The notes under the pieces: generated by a model
Database searches by the model: none
Seen by the model: the letters and a program-made list of their open reading frames with translations, nothing else
Told to the model about the DNA's origin: nothing
Assembly (NCBI GenBank): GCA_900551145.1
Contig: URUQ01000027.1
Span: forward strand, 1-12,497
DNA: 12,497 nt
Source of the DNA: an uncultured Eubacteriales bacterium
GTDB taxonomy: Bacteria > Bacillota > Clostridia > Christensenellales > CAG-917
Direction of reading: 5' to 3'
Shown here: positions 7,739 to 12,497 of the stretch, in pieces
How the letters are laid out: each line of letters starts with the position of its first letter
Numbering within the stretch: position 1 is the first letter of the stretch
Translations under genes and position numbers: made by a program

Positions 7739-8449
7739 TCATTTTATTTCTTCGATATAGTGGATATATTCGATGCTTCTCAACGCTTCGATAATCTCAT
7801 CGTGCGTTTTGTACTTTTTGAGTTCTTTGCTCTCAATGGAAAGTCGCAAGGAATACACGCTTAACCCCGAGTTGATAAAAGCAGCGTTGAGCTCCACGTC
7901 GTCTATGCGCATACCCAGTTGACGAAGGGTTGACATAAACGTTTGCAAGTCGTTTTTGGACAACAATTCGAGGTGTATCTCAAAGTGATTGGAGCGTTGT
8001 TTCAAATACTTTTCCAGAGTCGGAAAGGCTTGTAAAATCACCACATACACCACAAGCAATACAAGTGCAATAGTATAAAGACCCGCGCCCACGATAAGCC
8101 CAAAGATACTGCACGACCAAAGCCACGTCGATGTCGTAAGTCCTTTAATTTGGTTCTTTGCGCCAAAGAGTATGGAGTTGCCGCCGAGCATAGCCGTGCC
8201 GATTATCGCTCCCACGGAACAAATCGGAACTTTTAGTCCGAAGCTTGCGTCGATAAGCATACACGCCGTTGACGACAACGAGAGCAAAATAAAAGTTTTT
8301 AACCCTGCGGTGTGCCCTTTGGTTGATCTTTCGCACCCCACGTAGAACGCAAACAACACGGGCACCAACACCCTCAGCAATATGGAATATACCGTAACGG
8401 TATAAGCCCATTCTCCCATAACCTTAGCAAGCGGATCGATATAATTCAT
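7739..8449 (-). CDS. MgtC/SapB-family membrane protein
   Basis: The 236-residue protein belongs to the MgtC/SapB family, membrane proteins linked to magnesium limitation and membrane energetics. Residues 15-150 hold about five hydrophobic segments. The conserved blocks are GCERSTKGHTAGLKT (38-52), VGAIIGTAMLGGNSI (79-93) and IKGLTTSTWLWSCSIFGLIVG (101-121), matching the family's GLERxxxGxxAGLRT, GIGFLGAGxI and GLTTAATLW patterns, with a Cys in place of Leu at 39. The last 80 residues (about 157-236) look like the ACT-like C-terminal domain of long MgtC proteins. The ATG has a perfect AGGAGGTG site at 8454-8461 that overlaps the stop codon of the antiporter gene, so it is the second gene of that operon and likely translationally coupled. 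Whether it acts in magnesium, acid or other ion stress cannot be read from the sequence. Confidence 0.88.
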   Translation of the reverse strand: MNYIDPLAKVMGEWAYTVTVYSILLRVLVPVLFAFYVGCERSTKGHTAGLKTFILLSLSSTACMLIDASFGLKVPICSVGAIIGTAMLGGNSILFGAKNQIKGLTTSTWLWSCSIFGLIVGAGLYTIALVLLVVYVVILQAFPTLEKYLKQRSNHFEIHLELLSKNDLQTFMSTLRQLGMRIDDVELNAAFINSGLSVYSLRLSIESKELKKYKTHDEIIEALRSIEYIHYIEEIK

Positions 8450-8459
8450 TTTGCACCTC

Positions 8460-9869
8460 CTATCTCTTTACGCGCTGTCTCGAATTGAGCAAGTAATATT
8501 CTTCTGCGGCCTCGTCAAACGCCTTTTCGTCCTCTTGGACGGGTTCGGGCGGAGGCAAAGCCTGTCTAATATGGTTGATTTTGTCTATAAGCACCTCGAC
8601 GTCGTTCTTTTGCGCCACCTCTTCCACTTGCTCGTCCGGCACGACGGCGTTTATATCGTTGGAATAGGATTTGCTTAGATACAGCGCAAGTTTCGCACAC
8701 GCAGGACCTATAAGTTCGTATAGCACACTCGACGCAAGTATTATGGTTTCGAGCGCACTGCCCGTATCTCCTCCTATCGTCCTCGAAGCAAGCGTTGCAA
8801 GACCTATCGCGACGCCCGCTTGCGGTATGAGCGCAAGCCCGAGATAATTGCGCACTTTCTTGTCTTTTTTGGTGACAAGACAGCCGAGGAAAGACCCGCC
8901 GTACTTGCCGAGTATTCTCACAAAGAAATACACGACGCCTATCACAATCAAGGACACTCCGCCCACCGCTTCGCCCGTGCTTACGAGCGCGTCGAGCTTG
9001 AAGTTTACGCCCGAGCGGACGAAGAACAGAAGCAAAATCGGCGGTGAGAAATAGTTGAGTTGTTTGAAAAGTTTGTCATCGTTTGACGTATTCATATACA
9101 CCGTACCCATAGCCATACAACCGAGAAGCGGTGACACGTCCATAAACGAGCATATTCCGCAAAAGCCGAATATCGTCGCAACGGCAATGATAAGACGGTT
9201 GTCCGTCGAGCGTTTGGATATGAGCAGTTTGAGCAAAAATCCAAGCAATCCGCCAACGACGAACGCCACGATATTGTACACGATAGGCAACAGCACGTTG
9301 CCCGCCGTAACCGTGCCCGCAAGCGATGCCGTCGCAACCGCGATAGCCACAGAGAACGCAACGAGTCCCACCACGTCGTCGAGTGCGACCACTTGCAAAA
9401 GCGTGTCTACGAAATCGCCCTTGGAATTGGTCTGGCGTATGGTCATCATTGTGGAAGCGGGCGCGGTTGCCGCCGCGAGCGCGCCGAGCACGATTGAAAA
9501 CGGAAGACTCAATCCGAGCGCAAAATACATCACCAAGAACACGACTATGGAAGCAAGCAACGCCTCGAATACGGTTATAACGATGTTTTTACCGCCGTTC
9601 TTTTTAAGTGTGGACATCTTGAAGAACTCACCCGTACTGAACGCAATAAACGCAAGCGCGATATCCGCAAGGAAACTCATTCCTTCCACGACTTTGGCGG
9701 GAATAATATTGATGCAATACGGACCTATTAATATGCCCGCAATAATATACCCCGTGACGTTGGGGAGTTTAAGTTTTTTGGTCAAGCGCGACATAACGTA
9801 TCCCGCGATGAGCATAACCGCGACGGATATTATGACTTGCGATACGCTTGAAAAATTTTGCAACAACAT
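8460..9869 (-). CDS. CPA2-family Na+(K+)/H+ antiporter
   Basis: The 469-residue protein is a monovalent cation:proton antiporter of the CPA2 (Kef/NapA-like) family in the cytoplasmic membrane. About 12-13 hydrophobic segments cover residues 8-410. Hallmarks are LPNVTGYIIAGILIGP (35-50), the unwound-helix motif TAPAS (135-139), and the ion-binding pair Asp164-Asp165 in LDDVVGL. The Asp-Asp pair is typical of electrogenic Na+/H+ exchangers such as NapA. The cytoplasmic tail (about 412-469) is short, charged and proline-rich, with no TrkA/RCK nucleotide-binding domain as in KefC. The start at 9869 has GAGGTG at 9875-9880, five bases upstream. A TTG start at 9917 is unlikely because the predicted transcript begins near 9923 and no binding site precedes it. 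It is the first gene of an operon with the MgtC-like gene and is divergent from the LysR regulator. Na+ versus K+ preference is not certain. Confidence 0.9.
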   Translation of the reverse strand: MLLQNFSSVSQVIISVAVMLIAGYVMSRLTKKLKLPNVTGYIIAGILIGPYCINIIPAKVVEGMSFLADIALAFIAFSTGEFFKMSTLKKNGGKNIVITVFEALLASIVVFLVMYFALGLSLPFSIVLGALAAATAPASTMMTIRQTNSKGDFVDTLLQVVALDDVVGLVAFSVAIAVATASLAGTVTAGNVLLPIVYNIVAFVVGGLLGFLLKLLISKRSTDNRLIIAVATIFGFCGICSFMDVSPLLGCMAMGTVYMNTSNDDKLFKQLNYFSPPILLLFFVRSGVNFKLDALVSTGEAVGGVSLIVIGVVYFFVRILGKYGGSFLGCLVTKKDKKVRNYLGLALIPQAGVAIGLATLASRTIGGDTGSALETIILASSVLYELIGPACAKLALYLSKSYSNDINAVVPDEQVEEVAQKNDVEVLIDKINHIRQALPPPEPVQEDEKAFDEAAEEYYLLNSRQRVKR

Positions 9870-9929
9870 TTTTTCACCTCGACTTTTCCGTTTATTTTTT
9901 CGGATTTGTCTTGCCAAGTTCTTAATGCT

Positions 9930-9958
9930 ATGTTATGATTTTGTTATCATAAAGTCAA
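9930..9958 (-). promoter_or_regulatory. Promoter of the antiporter-mgtC operon
   Basis: On the minus strand -35 TTGACT (9953-9958, five of six consensus bases) is followed by a 17-base spacer and -10 TAACAT (9930-9935, four of six). The transcript would start near 9923 with a leader of about 54 bases before the ATG at 9869. The spacer is almost filled by the dyad at 9933-9952, so a bound regulator would compete with RNA polymerase. Confidence 0.65.
9933..9952. promoter_or_regulatory. Candidate LysR-type operator
   Basis: Perfect seven-base arms, TTATGAT (9933-9939) and ATCATAA (9946-9952), surround six bases. The site contains T-N11-A spacings (T9934/A9946, T9939/A9951), as expected for LysR-family boxes, and lies between the divergent regulator and antiporter genes. 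That the neighbouring LysR protein binds it is inferred from position. Confidence 0.55.
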
Positions 9959-10007
9959 ATTATGGATATTTATATATTAATAACAATCCGTAATAATCGA
10001 GGTAAAT

Positions 10008-10916
10008 ATGTCACTGCTTGACGATAGACTCGACACGCTTATCACCGTGTGCGAAACCAAGAATTTCACCAAGGCGGGAGAGATACTCTCTCTCACCCAA
10101 CCCGCCGTGAGCCAACATATCAAGAGATTGGAAGAAGAGTTGAACACGACGCTCTTTTTGCGCAAAAAAGGCGAACTTGTCCTCTCGTCAGAGGGAGAAA
10201 TCGCGCTTTTGTACGCAAAACGCATGAAAGCCCTTGCAGAGAAAATGCAAGAGAAAATCAAGAACGCCAAGTACAATATCAACAAAATCCGCATAGGTAT
10301 CACACATACGCAAGAGAGTGGATTTATGGTGGAAGCGTTGTCAAAAATGGCTCTCGGCAACGATAACCTCAATATAACACTTATAACTGATAACATAAAA
10401 AATCTTTATGATATGTTGGAAAATTTTGAAATCGATATTGCAATTATCGAAGAAAAACCCACCAATCCGTCCTTCAACTTTATGGTCATTGACACTGATA
10501 TGTTGCTTTGTATGACGTCTCCGAACAACCCGCTTGCCAAAAAAACGGCAATAACCCTATCGGAGCTCAAAAAACAACATCTCATCTTGCGCCTACCCTC
10601 TTCGTCCACCAGAGAGAAGTTTGAAAGTGCGCTCTATTCGATAGGCGAATCACTTGACAACTTTGACGTAACGATAGAGGTTGACAGTATCGCAACTATC
10701 CGCAATCTCGTCAAAAAGGACATTGGCGTGTCTATACTTTCAAAGAGTGCTTGTTACAAGGAAATCAACAAAGGCTCGCTCGTCGCGCTCCCGATAGAAA
10801 ACTTGAGCATGATACGCGAGACCGCAATCGTATATCACCGCACGTTCTCGCACCCCGACATTATAGAAGGTATATCAAAAGCATATAACGATATGGCAAA
10901 CGCACTTAAAAAATAG
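10008..10916 (+). CDS. LysR-family transcriptional regulator
   Basis: The 302-residue protein has the standard LysR layout and length. Residues 3-62 are the winged helix-turn-helix, with FTKAGEILSLTQPAVSQHIKRLEEEL around 20-45. A linker helix follows to about 88, then the two-lobed effector-binding domain from about 92 (IRIGITHTQESGFMVEAL) to 300. The effector lobe has typical features such as IDIAIIEEKP, the PLAKK...LSELKKQHLILR stretch and DIGVSILSK. The ATG at 10008 has GAGGT at 9999-10003. The gene is divergent from the antiporter-mgtC operon, and the shared region holds a dyad that fits a LysR box. The family's habit of controlling a divergent neighbour suggests that operon as its target. 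The ligand is unknown. Confidence 0.93.
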   Translation: MSLLDDRLDTLITVCETKNFTKAGEILSLTQPAVSQHIKRLEEELNTTLFLRKKGELVLSSEGEIALLYAKRMKALAEKMQEKIKNAKYNINKIRIGITHTQESGFMVEALSKMALGNDNLNITLITDNIKNLYDMLENFEIDIAIIEEKPTNPSFNFMVIDTDMLLCMTSPNNPLAKKTAITLSELKKQHLILRLPSSSTREKFESALYSIGESLDNFDVTIEVDSIATIRNLVKKDIGVSILSKSACYKEINKGSLVALPIENLSMIRETAIVYHRTFSHPDIIEGISKAYNDMANALKK

Positions 10917-10936
10917 GCGTTTTTCGTGTACGCGTA

Positions 10937-10965
10937 TTGACTTGTATAAATAGTTTATTTACAAT
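10937..10965 (+). promoter_or_regulatory. Promoter of the decayed peptidase gene
   Basis: The sequence shows -35 TTGACT (10937-10942), a 17-base spacer, and -10 TACAAT (10960-10965), each five of six consensus bases. The transcript would start near 10972, just before the AAGGAG site (10980-10985) of the broken gene at 10993. The promoter looks intact although the gene is not. Confidence 0.7.
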
Positions 10966-10992
10966 CGATATATCCGAATAAGGAGAGATATT

Positions 10993-11255
10993 ATGAAACT
11001 CACGCCCTTAAAAGACAACAAAACGCAAAGTGCAAAAAAGGCAGCGTAGCTCTCGGAGCAACCGATGCGGCGGCATTCACTCAAGGCGGCTTTAACAGCG
11101 TGTGCGTAACCGCAATGAACTTCAATCTTCCCCGCTATTATCACACTCGCCTCGACGTTGCAGAGGACGTAAACGAGAACTGTCTTGCAAAGACTTTCGG
11201 CGTGCTTTGTTCTTTCGTCGAAAAAATCGACGACCTCGCACAAAAAGAAAACTGA
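10993..11255 (+). pseudogene. Remnant of an M28-family zinc exopeptidase
   Basis: A good AAGGAG site and an ATG (10993) open a frame that stops after 18 codons at TAG 11047-11049. In the -1 frame, from about 11040 to the TGA at 11253-11255, the sequence encodes GSVALGATDAAAFTQGGF, then LPRYYHTRLDVAEDVNENC and a closing helix. This is the C-terminal end of M28 (aminopeptidase-type) metallopeptidases, including the last zinc-ligand His in YYHT. One extra A in the A6 run at 11034-11039 would join the two frames into a product of about 87 residues. M28 catalytic domains are much longer, so the other zinc ligands and most of the fold are missing. The simplest reading is a large internal deletion plus a frameshift. 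The family call for the C-terminal part is firm; the origin of the first 16 codons is not. Confidence 0.75.
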
Positions 11256-11271
11256 TTTGCCAATATAAACT

Positions 11272-11305
11272 GCCCCGACGACACGTCGGGGCTTTTTTAT
11301 TTTTT
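11272..11305 (+). terminator. Strong intrinsic terminator after the M28 remnant
   Basis: A perfect nine-base stem, GCCCCGACG (11272-11280) and CGTCGGGGC (11284-11292), has a three-base loop and is followed by TTTTTTATTTTTT. It begins 16 bases after the stop of the peptidase remnant and is one of the clearest terminators in the window. Confidence 0.92.
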
Positions 11306-11367
11306 GTACGTTTTGAGCAAACAAAAACGCAATCGTCAATATTTTTTTCAATATTTGCGAAAGTAAC

Positions 11368-11396
11368 TTGTCAAAACCGTTTTTTTGAGTTACAAT
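11368..11396 (+). promoter_or_regulatory. Promoter of tRNA-Pro
   Basis: The sequence shows -35 TTGTCA (11368-11373), a 17-base spacer, and -10 TACAAT (11391-11396). Transcription would start near 11403, leaving a 5' leader of about 72 bases to be trimmed before the tRNA at 11475. Within the leader, ATGC...TTTG (11401-11410) can pair imperfectly with CAAAT...GGCAT (11422-11434). Confidence 0.7.
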
Positions 11397-11474
11397 ACCT
11401 ATGCTGTTTGAGAGAAGCGTGCAAATCACGGCATCGAACAAAGACAATAATGATACAAACTTAATAAATCTAAT

Positions 11475-11551
11475 CGGGGTATAGCGCAGTTTGGTAGCGC
11501 GCTTGACTGGGGGTCAAGAGGCCATGGGTTCAAGTCCCGTTACTCCGACCA
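11475..11551 (+). tRNA. tRNA-Pro(GGG)
   Basis: A complete 77-base cloverleaf: acceptor CGGGGTA/TACTCCG with one G-U pair, D stem GCGC/GCGC, anticodon stem CTTGA/TCAAG with loop CTGGGGG (anticodon GGG, reads CCC), T arm ATGGG/CCCGT with loop TTCAAGT, discriminator A and encoded CCA at 11549-11551. It has its own promoter and terminator. Confidence 0.97.
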
Positions 11552-11560
11552 CAAACTTCG

Positions 11561-11593
11561 CTGAGTGCATACATAGTGTGCACTCAGTTTTTT
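11561..11593 (+). terminator. Terminator of tRNA-Pro
   Basis: A perfect nine-base stem, CTGAGTGCA (11561-11569) and TGCACTCAG (11579-11587), has a nine-base loop and is followed by six T residues. It starts nine bases after the tRNA. Its T run merges with the first palindrome of the repeat cluster. Confidence 0.9.
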
Positions 11594-11599
11594 ATATCC

Positions 11600-11742
11600 G
11601 TTCAACTTGCGCTTGCGCAAACGTTGAAACGGATATAAAAACAAGCACGCTTTGCGTGCCAAAGTTTGTGCCGTGGAACGAGCCGTTAGGCGAGTACCAC
11701 GAAACTACAAGGCAAAGTACCTCTGCCGAGTTTCTTGAATTG
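11600..11742. repeat. Composite palindromic repeat, copy 1
   Basis: This intergenic repeat is built from hairpins: TTGCGC-TT-GCGCAA (11607-11620) nested in a longer near-palindrome (11593-11637, arms TATATCCGTT and AACGGATATA), then GCACGC-TTT-GCGTGC (11645-11659), then GTGG...AGCC...GGC...CCAC (11673-11700), and finally GAGTTTCTTGAATTGG (11728-11743). The first 71 bases recur at 11772-11842 with two mismatches. It contains no convincing ORF or ribosome binding site. Confidence 0.85.
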
Positions 11743-11771
11743 GTATGAGTGTCAGCGAAATACCATCGTTT

Positions 11772-11894
11772 GTTCAACTTGCGCTTGCGCAAACGTTGAA
11801 ACGGATATAAAAACGAGCACGCTTTGCGTGCCGAAGTTTGTGTAGTGGAACGAGCCGAAGGCGAAGTACCAAAACTTCCGAGTTTCTTGAATTG
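11772..11894. repeat. Composite palindromic repeat, copy 2
   Basis: This is a direct repeat of copy 1 at an offset of 172 bases. It keeps the same order of hairpins but lacks about 20 bases between the GTGG...GTACC hairpin and the GAGTTTCTTGAATTGG end (11879-11894). A third, partial unit follows at 11894-11930 (GGAACTAGCCGAAGGC...GTACCACGAAACT). A diverged relative of the GCACGC...GCGTGC module is at 11945-11966 (CACGAGCGTAGCGAGTGCC). No mobile-element gene is nearby. Confidence 0.85.
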
Positions 11895-12010
11895 GAACTA
11901 GCCGAAGGCGTATGTACCACGAAACTTTGCCTCCCCCCCCCATATCACGAGCGTAGCGAGTGCCAAAATCTCATTCATTTTTGCAAAACCAACCAAATGG
12001 CGTTCAAAAA

Positions 12011-12039
12011 TTGATTTTTGGCAATCATTGTGTTATTAT
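12011..12039 (+). promoter_or_regulatory. Promoter of the decayed tRNA-Arg
   Basis: The sequence shows -35 TTGATT (12011-12016), a 17-base spacer, and -10 TATTAT (12034-12039, five of six). It would start transcription near 12046, seven bases before the tRNA-like sequence. The -35 overlaps a perfect palindrome CAAAAAT-TG-ATTTTTG (12005-12020). Confidence 0.6.
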
Positions 12040-12052
12040 AACAACGCAAAAC

Positions 12053-12117
12053 GTTTCCGTAGCTCAGCAGGATAGAGCGTTCGCCTCCTAAGGGTGTTTT
12101 TAACTCGGGAAAAGCCA
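12053..12117 (+). pseudogene. Decayed tRNA-Arg(CCU)
   Basis: The 5' half is normal: acceptor strand GTTTCCG, TA, D stem GCTC/GAGC, anticodon stem TTCGC and loop CTCCTAA with anticodon CCT. From 12093 the expected 3' anticodon strand (GCGAA) is absent, and no normal T arm follows. A weak acceptor-like stretch GGGAAAA plus GCCA ends at 12117; five of seven bases can pair with the 5' strand. So either the 3' half was shortened and mutated or it was replaced, with the match to GCCA being chance. The secure part is 12053-12092. An upstream promoter is still present. Confidence 0.7.
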
Positions 12118-12161
12118 CAATATATAGCGAGATGACTGCTATAAGACCACTATATATTGTG
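12116..12161. other. Perfect 12-base inverted repeat next to the tRNA remnant
   Basis: CACAATATATAG (12116-12127) and CTATATATTGTG (12150-12161) surround a 22-base loop. No U tract follows, so it is not an ordinary terminator. It could be a recombination or protein-binding site, or the folded part of a small RNA made from the promoter at 12011-12039. Nothing else is recognised between 12162 and the next promoter. Confidence 0.6.
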
Positions 12162-12224
12162 ATTACTACATTATCAAATAATATCAGGTATTGTTTTGGG
12201 TATTATTTCGGTATCAAAAATCTT

Positions 12225-12253
12225 TTGCAATAACTTTTGAATCGTGCTATAAT
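12225..12253 (+). promoter_or_regulatory. Promoter of tRNA-Arg
   Basis: The sequence shows -35 TTGCAA (12225-12230), a 17-base spacer, and perfect -10 TATAAT (12248-12253). Transcription would start near 12260, four bases before the mature tRNA. Confidence 0.8.
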
Positions 12254-12263
12254 TTTGACACAT

Positions 12264-12340
12264 CTGCCTGTACCTCAGTAGGATAGAGGGTCCGCCTCCT
12301 AAGCGGAACGCCGTTGGTTCGACTCCAATCAGGCAGGCCA
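12264..12340 (+). tRNA. tRNA-Arg(CCU)
   Basis: A complete 77-base cloverleaf: acceptor CTGCCTG/CAGGCAG fully paired, D stem CCTC/GAGG, anticodon stem TCCGC/GCGGA with loop CTCCTAA (anticodon CCT, reads AGG), T arm GTTGG/CCAAT with loop TTCGACT, discriminator G and encoded CCA at 12338-12340. It has the same anticodon as the remnant at 12053 but a different acceptor stem, so it is not a recent copy of it. Confidence 0.96.
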
Positions 12341-12344
12341 GCCG

Positions 12345-12379
12345 TCAGTCACTTCTTTCGTGGAGTGACTGATTTTTTT
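12345..12379 (+). terminator. Terminator of tRNA-Arg
   Basis: The nine-base stem TCAGTCACT (12345-12353) and AGTGACTGA (12364-12372) is followed by seven T residues, starting four bases after the tRNA. Confidence 0.92.
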
Positions 12380-12448
12380 ATGCCTAAGCACTGCATATCA
12401 TTGATGAAATAAACAGAGGTAATTTGAGCAAGATAGTATATCCTATGG

Positions 12449-12497
12449 CTGTCTCTTATACACATCTGACGCTGCCGACGAATTAGACGGTGTAGAT
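12449..12497. other. Sequencing adapter, not genomic DNA
   Basis: From 12449 the sequence CTGTCTCTTATACACATCT is the Nextera transposon end, followed by GACGCTGCCGACGA (12468-12481), an eight-base index ATTAGACG (12482-12489) and GTGTAGAT (12490-12497), the start of the P5-side primer. The genomic sequence ends at 12448. The 69 bases before it (12380-12448) hold no feature I can support. Confidence 0.97.

Noticed and set aside
9870..9917. Longer antiporter start at TTG 9917
   Set aside because: It would begin only about six bases after the predicted transcript start and has no binding site, while ATG 9869 has GAGGTG at ideal spacing.
9055..9993. 312-codon plus-strand ORF opposite the antiporter gene
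   Set aside because: It is fully antisense to a clear CPA2 antiporter with all family motifs, is rich in Thr/Ser/Pro as expected from a mirrored membrane-protein gene, and matches no family.
11401..11484. 27-codon leader peptide before tRNA-Pro
   Set aside because: There is no ribosome binding site, and the frame ends inside the tRNA.
11491..11943. Short ORFs (85, 66 and 63 codons) in the repeat cluster
   Set aside because: They run through the tRNA or through palindromic repeats and have no binding site. The similarity between the two minus-strand products only reflects the DNA repeat.
11561..11966. CRISPR array in the repeat cluster
   Set aside because: There are only two to three imperfect units with unequal spacing, the units are mosaics of hairpins with no unique spacers of even size, and there is no cas gene.
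12092..12263. Group I intron in tRNA-Arg(CCU)
   Set aside because: Such introns are known in this tRNA in some bacteria and the break is near the right place. However, I find no conserved core (P7-type AGAGACUA/UAGUC pairing) and no clear 3' exon, and the space is short.
12082..12303. Integrated element bounded by the shared 11-base CGCCTCCTAAG in both tRNA-Arg sequences
   Set aside because: Recombination between the two copies would join acceptor halves GTTTCCG and CAGGCAG, which do not pair, so they are not halves of one disrupted gene. The shared bases are simply the common anticodon region, and no integrase is present.

Overview
The window looks like a contig end from an endospore-forming, moderately AT-rich Bacillota (Clostridia-like) anaerobe. 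The support is a complete three-gene gerA-type germinant receptor operon, AGGAGG-type ribosome binding sites, sigma-A-like promoters with 17-base spacers, GTG starts, and tRNA genes that encode their CCA ends. I cannot name the genus. The last 49 bases are not genomic: they read as an Illumina Nextera adapter with an index.

Layout. At the left edge are a short (AATTATT)n tandem repeat and a hairpin, then gtrA on the minus strand (177-812) with its own promoter. Divergent from it is a plus-strand block: gerAA (1058-2494), gerAB (2509-3744) and gerAC (3741-4895), a doubtful small ORF (4942-5229), a large alpha/beta-hydrolase-like protein (5129-6790) and a type I signal peptidase (6824-7447). 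A hairpin terminator at 7541-7571 separates this block from a convergent minus-strand operon, a CPA2-type Na+/H+ antiporter followed by an MgtC-family protein (9869 down to 7739). A LysR-type regulator (10008-10916) is divergent from that operon, and a perfect dyad sits in the shared promoter region. Next come a decayed M28 peptidase gene that still has a good promoter and ribosome binding site (10993-11255), a strong terminator, tRNA-Pro(GGG), a 340-base cluster of palindromic direct repeats, a decayed tRNA-Arg(CCU), and an intact tRNA-Arg(CCU) with promoter and terminator.

How the genes work together. GerAA, GerAB and GerAC would form a germinant receptor in the spore inner membrane. The C subunit lacks the lipobox cysteine expected for its family. 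The hydrolase has Gly where the nucleophile should be and Gln where the catalytic His is expected, so it may be a pseudoenzyme. The antiporter and MgtC-like protein are translationally linked and probably controlled by the divergent LysR regulator, which suggests an ion or pH homeostasis unit. The right third is a tRNA-linked region with gene decay and repeat accumulation.

I found no CRISPR array, transposase, integrase, phage gene or toxin-antitoxin pair, and no clearly new multi-gene system. The most unusual points are the catalytic-residue losses in the hydrolase, the missing lipobox in GerAC, the promoter that overlaps the hydrolase start (possible leaderless transcript), and the pseudogene and repeat cluster around the tRNAs.
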